A DNA stretch of 14,108 bases from Alistipes sp. (GTDB lineage Bacteria > Bacteroidota > Bacteroidia > Bacteroidales > Rikenellaceae). Of the stretch, positions 1 to 6,639 are shown piece after piece. A program made the position numbers and the translations under genes. The first letter of the stretch is position 1. Every line of letters begins with the position of its first letter. The stretch is from contig JAFLRS010000037.1 of the NCBI GenBank assembly GCA_022511355.1, positions 1-14,108 on the forward strand. Direction: 5' to 3'. The notes under the pieces were generated by a model. That model was not told the origin of the DNA. It worked only from the letters and a program-made list of their open reading frames with translations, and searched no databases.

Positions 1-132
1 GTGTGCAGTCCGCTCGGTGTAGGCCGGTTCGTACTCGGACTCGCCGACGATATAGAAATAGTCGATTCGCCTCATCTCGAACACTATCTCCGCGAGAAAA
101 TCGAAAATCTCGACAAAAAATTCATCCATTGA
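1..132 (+). CDS. WYL-domain transcriptional regulator, C-terminal end (partial)
   Basis: The window opens inside a plus-strand gene read in frame 1. Its last 43 codons are visible and end in TGA at 130-132. The peptide contains a VLGLADDIEIVDSPHLEHYL stretch followed by a charged helix. This matches the C-terminal part of WYL-domain proteins, where a strand reading roughly 'LG-D-VEVLEP' is followed by 'LR--I---I--M-KKY'. WYL proteins are usually DNA-binding regulators with an N-terminal HTH domain and a WYL ligand- or nucleic-acid-sensing domain, and many sit beside defence or DNA-damage genes. The HTH and the WYL core lie outside the window, so the assignment rests on the tail alone. The next gene, encoding a HIRAN protein, starts 60 bases downstream in the same direction but appears to have its own promoter. 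An unrelated protein with a similar tail cannot be excluded. Confidence 0.6.
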   Translation: MCSPLGVGRFVLGLADDIEIVDSPHLEHYLREKIENLDKKFIH

Positions 133-155
133 CGCAAACTGTCAAAAACAGCCCG

Positions 156-163
156 TACTTTTG
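156..163 (+). promoter_or_regulatory. -7 element of a promoter for the HIRAN/DUF5053 genes
   Basis: TACTTTTG fits the Bacteroidetes -7 consensus TAnnTTTG exactly and would place the start site near 170, giving a leader of about 23 bases before the ATG at 193. The -33 TTTG is not convincing: the nearest TTG is at 129-131, which is 24 bases upstream. A short inverted repeat CTGT-CAAAA-ACAG (139-151) lies just upstream of the -7 box and could be an operator half-site, but this is speculative. Confidence 0.45.
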
Positions 164-192
164 TGCCGTAATCATTAAAAAACAACAAAGTT

Positions 193-537
193 ATGGCAAG
201 AAAAGTTACGACAAACAGACACTTCATCAACTTCAGCATTGCGGGTTTCTCCTATTGGGAGGGCTGTCTGGTTCTCGGAGAGTTGAAGCCCGGAGCTAAG
301 TTGGAGCTGGTGTACGAGGAGGAAAACAAGTACGACCCTTGTGCAGTGGCGATTTACTACGGCGACTACAAACTCGGTTTCGTGCCGCGAAGTCAGAATC
401 AACTTCTGAGCAAATTTCTGGAGCTGGGTTACGATGACCTCTTCGATGCACGGGTACAGAGAGTCTCGCCCGAAGAGCATCCCGAACAACAGGTCGGAGT
501 CATCATCTTTATAAACAACAACAATCACAACTTTTAA
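193..537 (+). CDS. Stand-alone HIRAN-domain protein
   Basis: This gene encodes 114 residues, almost all of them one HIRAN domain (about residues 10-105). The family pattern is visible: an 'F-IAGFSYWEG' opening strand, 'LKPGAKLELVYEEENKYDPCAVAI' with the characteristic E-N-x-x-D-x-x-A-V signature, then 'LGFVPRSQNQLLSKFLE'. HIRAN domains in eukaryotic HLTF/Rad5 helicases bind the 3' end of single-stranded DNA. Stand-alone bacterial versions have been proposed to recognise damaged DNA or stalled forks, but their role is not established. No signal peptide or membrane segment is present, so the protein is probably cytoplasmic. The tail is asparagine-rich (FINNNNHNF). The gene lies between a WYL regulator and a DUF5053 gene, with 13 bases to the latter, suggesting an operon. 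The ATG at 193 follows an A-rich leader with no Shine-Dalgarno, as is usual in this phylum. Confidence 0.88.
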   Translation: MARKVTTNRHFINFSIAGFSYWEGCLVLGELKPGAKLELVYEEENKYDPCAVAIYYGDYKLGFVPRSQNQLLSKFLELGYDDLFDARVQRVSPEEHPEQQVGVIIFINNNNHNF

Positions 538-550
538 TGACTGATGTGAA

Positions 551-781
551 ATGAAGGATTCACCGTTAAGAAGAAAGGTCTACGACATTCTCACTGAAAT
601 ATCGTGGGCTGATATTTCTCGCCAATACTTCGGGAAATCCAGTTCATGGATGTATCACAAGCTCGACGGCATAGACGGTAACGGTGGCGAAGGCGGCTTT
701 ACCGAAGAAGAAATGAAACAACTAAAAGGTGCGCTTTGTGACCTTGCCGACAGAATAAGACGGGTAGCGGATTCGCTGTAA
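551..781 (+). CDS. DUF5053 family small protein, HTH-like
   Basis: This encodes 76 residues. I recognise it as DUF5053, a short family of unknown function common in Bacteroidetes, from the core 'ISWADISRQYFGKSSSWMYHKLDG', then 'FTEEEMKQLKGALCDLADRI'. The pattern W-A-x-I-S-x-x-Y-F-G-K-S-x-S-W-x-Y-x-K-L reads like a helix-turn-helix, with a second helix pair after the Gly-rich loop GNGGEGG (about residues 44-50). My inference is that it binds DNA, possibly as a Cro/repressor-like partner of the upstream regulator. It starts 13 bases after the HIRAN gene stop and is probably co-transcribed with it. There is no signal sequence. A strong hairpin terminator lies about 120 bases downstream. The family identification is fairly secure; the molecular role is not known. 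Confidence 0.8.
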   Translation: MKDSPLRRKVYDILTEISWADISRQYFGKSSSWMYHKLDGIDGNGGEGGFTEEEMKQLKGALCDLADRIRRVADSL

Positions 782-843
782 GGTTTCCATATCCTTTGTT
801 TGGTAAGACTCCCGAAGAATCCGCCTTACGGAGAGTTTTGGCA

Positions 844-867
844 GCACCTTTTGACCGCAAAAGGTGC
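844..867. other. Perfect 9-bp hairpin in the intergenic region
   Basis: GCACCTTTT (844-852) and AAAAGGTGC (859-867) form a perfect inverted repeat around a six-base loop. No T-tract follows, so it is not a classical terminator. It lies between the DUF5053 gene and the real terminator at 904. It could protect the 3' end of the transcript or be part of a dispersed repeat. Confidence 0.5.
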
Positions 868-903
868 GAAAAGGAAAAGCAACAAAGAAAAGAATACTTC
901 GCT

Positions 904-949
904 CCTAATCACAAAAAGCCTTCAGCCTTTTGTGATTAGGATTTTTTTT
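904..949 (+). terminator. Rho-independent terminator after the DUF5053 gene
   Basis: CCTAATCACAAAA pairs with TTTTGTGATTAGG over 13 bp. One A-C mismatch and two G-C pairs close a CTTCA loop, and the stem is followed by eight consecutive T (942-949). This is a strong intrinsic terminator for the HIRAN-DUF5053 transcript. Its 3' arm carries the -33 element of the next gene's promoter. Confidence 0.85.
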
Positions 950-959
950 GCTATTTTTA
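929..959 (+). promoter_or_regulatory. Promoter of the GH20 gene, overlapping the terminator
   Basis: TTTG at 929-932 and TATTTTTA at 952-959 are separated by exactly 19 bases, matching the Bacteroidetes sigma-ABfr pattern (TTTG-N19-TAnnTTTG) except for the final base. The predicted start site near 966 gives a leader of about 23 bases before the ATG at 989. The -33 box lies in the descending arm of the terminator hairpin. Confidence 0.55.
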
Positions 960-988
960 CACTCAAGCCAAAATAAACCGTAGAAACA

Positions 989-3283
989 ATGAAAAAAATC
1001 GCTGTTATCTTCCTCGCAACAACACTCGCTGCGATTACTGCCACAATCGCAACCGCGAACCTCAAAGAATCTCCTCAATCTCACGACTTCGTATCAGTCG
1101 TGCCGGCCCCCGCATCCGTACAAATGCTCGACGGCTCATTCTCAATTAACGCCAAAACAGTATTCTCTCTCGAAAACGACTATCAGAAATCAATAGCCTC
1201 GCAACTGCTCGAAGCCGCCGGATATCCGTCCAAACCCGTAGTCAAAAAGTCCGCAAAAGCCTCCGTACACTTCGTCACCGACCATGCACTCGCTCACGAA
1301 GCCTATACCATAGACGTCTCGCCGAAAAGCGTACTTATACAAGCCTCCGACGATTGCGGATTCTTCTACGCTCTGCAAACCCTCAAACAACTGCTCGATG
1401 AAGACGGCACACTGCCGGCACTGCATCTGGCCGACGAACCCCGATTCGGATTCCGCGGCGTGCTGCTCGACCCCTCGCGATACTTCATCCCCAAAGACGA
1501 AGTGCTGAAAATCATCGACGCCGCAGCCGCAATGAAACTCAACAAAGTGCATCTGCATCTCACCGACGACAACGGCTGGCGCATCGAGATAAAACGCTAT
1601 CCGAAACTCACCGAAGTGGGTGCATGGCGCGTGGATCGTCCCGACACTCCGTTCCCCGCCCGCCGCAATCCGCAGCCCGGCGAACCCGCCACAATCGGAG
1701 GATTCTATACTCAGGATGATATTCGCGAGATAGTCGCATTCGCAGCCGAGCGTCACATAGAAGTGATTCCCGAAATCGATATGCCCGCACACGCCAACGC
1801 CGCTTTGGCAGCCTATCCCGAATATGCCTGCCCCGTGGTCGGGAAGTACATAGGCGTACTGCCCGGCATAGGCGGCGACAATGCCGACATAATCTACTGT
1901 GCCGGCAACGACGGCGTATTCGAATTCCTGCAAAATATACTCGACGAGGTACTCGAACTCTTTCCGTCGCAATACATCCATCTGGGCGGCGACGAGGCGT
2001 GGAAAACGCACTGGAAAATATGTCCCCGCTGTCAGGCGCGGATGAAAGCCGAGAATCTGGCCGACGAAGAGGAGCTTCAGGGTTGGTTCATGGCCCGAAT
2101 GTGCGACTATGTGCGCGGCAAGGGCCGCGAGGTGATAGGCTGGGACGAACTGACCAACAGCCGTCTGCCCGAAGGGGTGATAATCGCCGGCTGGCAGGGA
2201 ATGGGTCAGGCTGCGCTCAAGGCGGCGGCACAGGGGCACCGCTTTATAATGACTCCGGCGCGTCTGATGTATTTCATCCGTTATCAGGGTCCGCAATGGT
2301 TCGAGCCTGCGACCTATTTTGCGGGCGGTTCGCTTAAAGATGTCTACGAATACGAACCGGTGCGTCCGCAGTGGCCCGCCGAATATGAGAATCTGCTGAT
2401 GGGAGTGCAGGCCTGTATGTGGACCGAATTCTGCAACTCGACCGAAGATGTCGAATATCAATTGTTTCCGCGTTTGGTAGCTCTTTCGGAGGTTGCATGG
2501 TGCGGCCGCGGCAACAAGAACTGGGAGGCGTTCCTCAAACGTCTCGACGCATTCGTGCCGCAGTTGGAGGAGCGCAATATCATCTATGCGCGTTCGATGT
2601 ACAACATCCAGCAGACGGTGACTCCCGAAGACGGAGCTTTGTCGGTGTCGTTGTCGTGCATACGTCCCGACGTGGAGATTCGATACACGACCGACGGTTC
2701 GACTCCCGCTGCCGAATCGGCTCTCTATGAAGTTCCGCTTCTGTTCCGCGGGCCCGTCACTCTGAAGGCTGCGACCTTTGCCGGCGGAAGACGCACGGGA
2801 GCTGTTTTGGAGCTGCCTCTTCGGTGGAACAAGGCTACGGCCAAAAGGATAGTGAACGGTCGCGGCGATGAGCGCCTGTTGCTCAACGGCGTTCGCGGAA
2901 GCGTGAAGCAGACCGACCTTGAATGGTGTTCGTGGGATAAGGACGATGTGACCTTTACGGTGGATTTGGGCGAGAGTACTGAATTTTCGAGGGTCTCCAT
3001 GGGTTTTGTGACCAACTACGGAATGGCCGTTACCAAACCTGCTTCGGTGAGGATAGAGGTTTCGGACGACAACGGGAATTTCACGCTTGCGGCCGAACGC
3101 AGCTACACTGCGGAGGAGATTTTCGCCGAGGGTTCGTTTACCGAGAATGCGGTGTTCGAAACGGGAGCGGGATGCGCCCGTTACATACGCATATCGCTTG
3201 CGGGAGCGGGTCCGTGTCCTGCCGACCACACCCGTCCGGGCAAGGCGACGAAATACTATGTGGACGAGGTGACGGTGGAATAG
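989..3283 (+). CDS. Secreted GH20 beta-N-acetylhexosaminidase
   Basis: This 764-residue enzyme removes terminal beta-linked GlcNAc or GalNAc from glycans, probably host mucin glycans or glycoprotein N-glycans, in the periplasm. A signal peptide (charged MKK start, hydrophobic to about residue 23, ATA before the cut) has no lipobox cysteine. Next come a GH20b N-terminal domain (about 35-150) and the GH20 barrel (about 153-510). The catalytic pair is D335-E336 in HLGGDEAW. Supporting substrate-site motifs are HLHLTDDNGWR (188-198), PEIDMPAHA (261-269) and the tryptophan-containing GWDEL and GWQGMG segments. After the barrel there is a chitobiase/beta-hexosaminidase C-terminal-like Ig fold (about 543-610, with 'IRYTTDGSTP') and a discoidin-like F5/8 type C carbohydrate-binding region (about 630-764). 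The multi-domain length is normal for Bacteroidales GH20. No SusC/SusD pair is nearby, so it is not in a visible polysaccharide utilisation locus. It has its own promoter and terminator. Confidence 0.95.
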   Translation: MKKIAVIFLATTLAAITATIATANLKESPQSHDFVSVVPAPASVQMLDGSFSINAKTVFSLENDYQKSIASQLLEAAGYPSKPVVKKSAKASVHFVTDHALAHEAYTIDVSPKSVLIQASDDCGFFYALQTLKQLLDEDGTLPALHLADEPRFGFRGVLLDPSRYFIPKDEVLKIIDAAAAMKLNKVHLHLTDDNGWRIEIKRYPKLTEVGAWRVDRPDTPFPARRNPQPGEPATIGGFYTQDDIREIVAFAAERHIEVIPEIDMPAHANAALAAYPEYACPVVGKYIGVLPGIGGDNADIIYCAGNDGVFEFLQNILDEVLELFPSQYIHLGGDEAWKTHWKICPRCQARMKAENLADEEELQGWFMARMCDYVRGKGREVIGWDELTNSRLPEGVIIAGWQGMGQAALKAAAQGHRFIMTPARLMYFIRYQGPQWFEPATYFAGGSLKDVYEYEPVRPQWPAEYENLLMGVQACMWTEFCNSTEDVEYQLFPRLVALSEVAWCGRGNKNWEAFLKRLDAFVPQLEERNIIYARSMYNIQQTVTPEDGALSVSLSCIRPDVEIRYTTDGSTPAAESALYEVPLLFRGPVTLKAATFAGGRRTGAVLELPLRWNKATAKRIVNGRGDERLLLNGVRGSVKQTDLEWCSWDKDDVTFTVDLGESTEFSRVSMGFVTNYGMAVTKPASVRIEVSDDNGNFTLAAERSYTAEEIFAEGSFTENAVFETGAGCARYIRISLAGAGPCPADHTRPGKATKYYVDEVTVE

Positions 3284-3304
3284 ACTCCGAACCGTGCAGA
3301 GTTG

Positions 3305-3344
3305 AACGGGCGTCGCTCCTGAAAGGGAGGACGCCCGTTTTTTT
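3305..3344 (+). terminator. Rho-independent terminator after the GH20 gene
   Basis: AACGGGCGTC (3305-3314) pairs with GACGCCCGTT (3330-3339). Inside, CTCC pairs with GGAG, and a run of seven T (3338-3344) follows. It terminates plus-strand transcription just before the convergent antiporter gene. In the minus direction the sequence past the stem is not T-rich, so it seems to work mainly one way. Confidence 0.88.
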
Positions 3345-3348
3345 GCGG

Positions 3349-5607
3349 TTATTCGGCCGAGCCTTCGCTCAATTGAAGGACCTTTTCGTATTCGCCGACT
3401 ATCCACACGATGTCGCCGTGTTCGATGACGGTGGAGGGAGGGGGATTCTTTATCGATTCCGTACCGCGTTCGATGCCTATGACAAGACAACCGGCCTTGT
3501 CGCGGATTCCCGATTCCGAGATTGTACGGCCGATGAGCGGCGAACCTTCGCCTATGAAAATCTGTTCCATATTGACTTCGCGGGGTTCGTTGTTGTCGTG
3601 CTGCCGTTCGCGGTAGCGCTCCTCGACATACTGACGGAAGTTGGAGAGGTCGTCGTCGGAGCCCACGACCACAAGTTTGTCGAAGGGGTACAGACGCTCT
3701 TCGCCGCCCGGGATATTGATTCGGCGGTCGCCGCGAATGATGGTCACTATATTGACGTTGCACTTCTGACGGAAATTGAGTTCTTTGAGCGTGAGTCCGA
3801 TGCTGGGCGAGTTCTGTTTGACCTCGAAGTCGGCCAGATGCAGGTCGCGTTCGAGCATATTGCTTGCGAACCGCTGACTTATGGTGGCATTGCGGCGATT
3901 CTCCATTTCGCGTGCGGTGAGGTTGGTGAAGAAGCGCCGTTCCATCAGAATAGACTGTTTTTTGAGTCGCCGCGAGAAGATGACCACGCCCACCACCGAG
4001 GCTGCGACGGCCAGACCTACGCCGAGCGTGGGATTGACCAACCGTGCTACGGGCAGCATGACGAGTCCCATGCAGAGTACGATTCGCAGTACGACGAGCG
4101 ACACTAAAGGTCCGCGGTTGTACTTGCTGTCGTTCCACAGACGGCGGAACTCTTTAGAGTTGTTTTTCTTCATCATTATGGCTCTCAGCATGGGGGCTAT
4201 AATGAGGAGTATGCCGGCCAACGAGAGCGCACCTCCGCCGATGCCGGGGATGTATCCGGTGATTACGGGCGACACGAACCGCATCCATGCGAAGATGAGT
4301 ACGGCGGTCACGGCGGTATAGGTGCCCACGATGCGGAGCAGAGCCTTTATGAGTTTGTTCCAGTCGCTTTTTTGGCGTATGGTGTTCGAACCCGACGAGT
4401 TGCGGTTGAAAAACTGCATCCACGATGCGGGCATTATTCGTTCGACGCTTTTGCAGGCGGGTTCGGCGAGTCGTATCATGTAGGGGGTGAAGAATGTGGT
4501 GATGACCGACACGGCCACGACGATGGGATAGAGGAAGTGGTCGGTGACGCCGAGCGAGAGTCCGAGCGAGGCGATGATGAATGCGAATTCGCCGATTTGA
4601 GCCAGTGCGAATCCCGACTGTATGGCTATGCGGATGGTCTGACCCGAGAGCAGAATGCCCGAACTCGCAAAGAATATCTGACCGGCCATTACCGCCACTG
4701 TAAGAATCAGAATGGGCAGTTTGTACTCCCACAGCAGCGCGGGGTCGATAAGCATTCCCACCGACACGAAAAAGATTGCTCCGAAAAGGTCTTTCACCGG
4801 TTTGACGAGATGTTCGATGTGTTCGGCCTGCACCGTCTCCGCGAGTATCGAACCCATGACGAAGGCTCCGAGCGCCGACGAGAATCCCGCTTTGGTGGCG
4901 ATTATCACCATGCCGAGGCAGAGTCCCAAACTGACTATGAGCAGCGTTTCGTCGTTGAGGAACCGGCGGGCCTTCTTGAGGAACGAGGGTATGAGATAGA
5001 TGCCCACCACGAAGCAGAACAGCAGAAAGACTCCGAGCCGCACCACATTGTCGAGCAGTTCGCGTCCTTCGACGTGTTTGCTCACGGCGAGGGTCGAGAG
5101 CAGCACCATGAGCAGCACGGCAAAGAGGTCTTCGACCACGAGTATTCCGAATACGATGCCGGCAAAACGCTGATTGCGAAGCCCCATGTCGTCGAAAGCC
5201 TTGAATATGATAGTGGTCGAGGACATCGACAGCATACCGCCGAGGAACAGACTGTTCATGTGTCCCCATCCGAGCGAGACTCCGGCTATGTAGCCCAGCG
5301 TCATCATTCCCAGCACCACGGTCACGGCGCCTATGACGGCCGTTCCGCCCACCTTCATCAGCTTCTTGAAGCTGAAGTCGAGACCCAAAGTGAAAAGCAG
5401 AAATATTACGCCTATGTCGGCCCATATCCGGATATGCTCCACGTCGTCCACCGTGGGCATGGCCTTGATTGCGGGTCCGGCCAGCAGACCGGCCACTATG
5501 TAACCCAAAACAACCGGCTGCTTCAGCCGCTTGAACAGAAGCGTAACCGCACCCGCAGCTACAAGTATAACCGCAAGGTCGGATATAAGAAGAGGTACGT
5601 GAGACAT
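3349..5607 (-). CDS. CPA2-family cation:proton antiporter with two RCK_C domains
   Basis: This 752-residue inner-membrane protein belongs to the monovalent cation:proton antiporter-2 family (KefB/RosB/YbaL-like) and probably exchanges K+ or Na+ for H+. The N-terminal exchanger domain spans about residues 5-385 with around 12 hydrophobic segments. It shows family motifs such as GLDFSFKKL, SMSSTTIIFKAF and VVED, with D160 at the position of the conserved ion-binding aspartate. A further hydrophobic block follows (about 425-545, roughly four segments). The soluble tail holds two RCK_C/TrkA-C-like units (about 590-665 and 675-750), recognisable from 'GLTLKELNFRQKCNVNIVTI' with 'YPFDKLVVVGS', and 'LIGRTISESG' with 'HGDIVWIVGE'. 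No RCK_N/Rossmann NAD-binding domain is visible, which differs from classical KefB/KefC. The ATG at 5607 sits close to a good -7 box. The gene converges on the GH20 gene and diverges from the SIMPL gene. The transported ion is unknown. Confidence 0.92.
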   Translation of the reverse strand: MSHVPLLISDLAVILVAAGAVTLLFKRLKQPVVLGYIVAGLLAGPAIKAMPTVDDVEHIRIWADIGVIFLLFTLGLDFSFKKLMKVGGTAVIGAVTVVLGMMTLGYIAGVSLGWGHMNSLFLGGMLSMSSTTIIFKAFDDMGLRNQRFAGIVFGILVVEDLFAVLLMVLLSTLAVSKHVEGRELLDNVVRLGVFLLFCFVVGIYLIPSFLKKARRFLNDETLLIVSLGLCLGMVIIATKAGFSSALGAFVMGSILAETVQAEHIEHLVKPVKDLFGAIFFVSVGMLIDPALLWEYKLPILILTVAVMAGQIFFASSGILLSGQTIRIAIQSGFALAQIGEFAFIIASLGLSLGVTDHFLYPIVVAVSVITTFFTPYMIRLAEPACKSVERIMPASWMQFFNRNSSGSNTIRQKSDWNKLIKALLRIVGTYTAVTAVLIFAWMRFVSPVITGYIPGIGGGALSLAGILLIIAPMLRAIMMKKNNSKEFRRLWNDSKYNRGPLVSLVVLRIVLCMGLVMLPVARLVNPTLGVGLAVAASVVGVVIFSRRLKKQSILMERRFFTNLTAREMENRRNATISQRFASNMLERDLHLADFEVKQNSPSIGLTLKELNFRQKCNVNIVTIIRGDRRINIPGGEERLYPFDKLVVVGSDDDLSNFRQYVEERYRERQHDNNEPREVNMEQIFIGEGSPLIGRTISESGIRDKAGCLVIGIERGTESIKNPPPSTVIEHGDIVWIVGEYEKVLQLSEGSAE

Positions 5608-5630
5608 ATATCGCAGATTCTCGTTTCGTG

Positions 5631-5638
5631 CAAAGTTA
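5631..5638 (-). promoter_or_regulatory. -7 element of the antiporter promoter
   Basis: On the minus strand TAACTTTG is an exact TAnnTTTG match and would start transcription near 5624, about 17 bases before the ATG. The -33 region is weak: TTTTAC ends 21 bases upstream. The promoter lies back to back with, and overlaps, the promoter of the SIMPL gene. Confidence 0.55.
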
Positions 5639-5648
5639 GGACTTTTAT

Positions 5649-5679
5649 TTTGTTTTATCGTAAAAATATTGTATCTTTA
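5649..5679 (+). promoter_or_regulatory. Promoter of the SIMPL-domain gene
   Basis: TTTG (5649-5652), a 19-base spacer, then TATCTTTA (5672-5679) matches the Bacteroidetes promoter pattern with one deviation in the last base. The predicted start near 5686 gives a leader of about 68 bases before the ATG at 5754. Confidence 0.6.
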
Positions 5680-5753
5680 CATTCGGTTGCCGCGTTTTTC
5701 GGCCTGCGATTTGAAGCTGCCGCCGCGGAAACTTTAATTAACGAAGCACAACT

Positions 5754-6455
5754 ATGGAAACATTGCGCAAATCCCTGCCCGCGCTTTTGATTGCTGCGGG
5801 ACTGGTCGGTATGGGGGCATTTCTCTATGCGGCCATCAACAACATCGCATTCCGCGACCGTCAGGTGGTGGTGCGCGGACTCGCCGAACGCGAAGTGCCC
5901 GCCAACAAGGTGACATGGCCGCTGGTGGTCAAAACCGTGGGCAACGACCTTCAGCAGCTCTACCGTCAGGTGAACAGCAACAATCAGACGGTGATGAACT
6001 TTCTGATTGAAAACGGAATCCCCGAAAACGAAATCTCGATAGGCGCTCCCGACCTCTTCGACAAGGATGCGCAGACCTGGCAGAGCAACGCCACCTACCG
6101 CTACAACATCACCGAAGTGATAACCGTAACCTCGTCGCAGGTCGAGAAGGTAATAGAGCTTATACGCCGTCAGGGCGAGCTGCTCAAGATGGGAGTGGCT
6201 CTGAGCAACGACTACGAACACCGCACCACCTATGAATATACGGGTCTGAATGACATCAAACCCGAAATGATAGCCGAAGCTACGCGCAATGCCCGCGAAG
6301 CGGCTCTCAAATTTTCGGACGACTCCAAAAGCCGTTTAGGCAAAATCAAGACGGCGGTGCAGGGTCAGTTTTCGATTTCGGACCGCGACGCCTATACGCC
6401 GTGGATTAAGAACATCCGCGTCGTCACCTCGGTGACCTACTACCTCAAAGACTGA
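5754..6455 (+). CDS. SIMPL-domain (DUF541) protein, membrane-anchored
   Basis: This encodes 233 residues. An N-terminal hydrophobic segment (about residues 9-28) anchors or exports the protein. The rest is a SIMPL/DUF541 domain (about 37-232), recognised from 'VVVRGLAEREVPANKVTWPLVV', 'NGIPENEISIGAPDLFD', 'YRYNITEVITVTSSQVEKVIELIRR' and a helical 'ATRNAREAALKFSDDSKSRLGKIKTAVQG' segment. Proteins of this family (for example E. coli YggE, BP26 of Brucella) are periplasmic or outer-surface and form oligomeric rings. YggE has been linked to oxidative stress, but the general biochemical role is unclear. It appears to be monocistronic, with its own promoter and a strong downstream terminator. It is divergent from the cation antiporter, which could mean shared stress control, though this is only inferred from position. 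Confidence 0.9.
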   Translation: METLRKSLPALLIAAGLVGMGAFLYAAINNIAFRDRQVVVRGLAEREVPANKVTWPLVVKTVGNDLQQLYRQVNSNNQTVMNFLIENGIPENEISIGAPDLFDKDAQTWQSNATYRYNITEVITVTSSQVEKVIELIRRQGELLKMGVALSNDYEHRTTYEYTGLNDIKPEMIAEATRNAREAALKFSDDSKSRLGKIKTAVQGQFSISDRDAYTPWIKNIRVVTSVTYYLKD

Positions 6456-6501
6456 CAAAACCGAATACCGCCCGTCGGTCCGCACCGACCCATGTATTAT
6501 G

Positions 6502-6540
6502 CAATCTGCCGAAAATAAATTCTTCGGCAGATTGATTTTT
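6502..6540 (+). terminator. Rho-independent terminator after the SIMPL gene
   Basis: CAATCTGCCGAA (6502-6513) pairs perfectly with TTCGGCAGATTG (6523-6534) over 12 bp around a nine-base AT-rich loop, followed by ATTTTT. A second small hairpin, GTCGGT-CCGC-ACCGAC (6474-6489), lies just before it. Confidence 0.85.
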
Positions 6541-6572
6541 ATTGGTTTTTTATTGATTTTCGATAAAAATTA

Positions 6573-6601
6573 TTTGTCTTACGAAAATATTGCTATATTT
6601 G
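6573..6601 (+). promoter_or_regulatory. Promoter of the ABC transporter operon
   Basis: TATATTTG at 6594-6601 is an exact TAnnTTTG match. TTTG at 6573-6576 lies 17 bases upstream, slightly closer than the usual 19-21. The predicted start near 6608 leaves a leader of about 32 bases to the ATG at 6640. This argues against the in-frame ATG at 6499, which lies upstream of the promoter and of the previous terminator. Confidence 0.65.
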
Positions 6602-6639
6602 CAACTTCGAAACAGAGACTTAATATCAATATTGTCGTT

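Noticed and set aside
3305..3348. Terminator for the antiporter gene on the minus strand
   Set aside because: The hairpin is good, but the minus-strand sequence after it (TTCAACTCTG) is not a T-tract, so I assign it only to the GH20 gene.
1190..4138. Very long minus-strand open frame (982 codons) across the GH20 gene and the intergenic terminator
   Set aside because: It is antisense to a well-supported GH20 gene and to the antiporter end. Its translation is rich in Arg, His and low-complexity runs with no recognisable domain, and it crosses a terminator. It is a by-product of GC-rich codon bias.
4372..5790. Plus-strand frame of 472 codons opposite the antiporter
   Set aside because: It runs antisense to the membrane protein and across both divergent promoters, and its His/Glu/Arg-rich translation has no domain.
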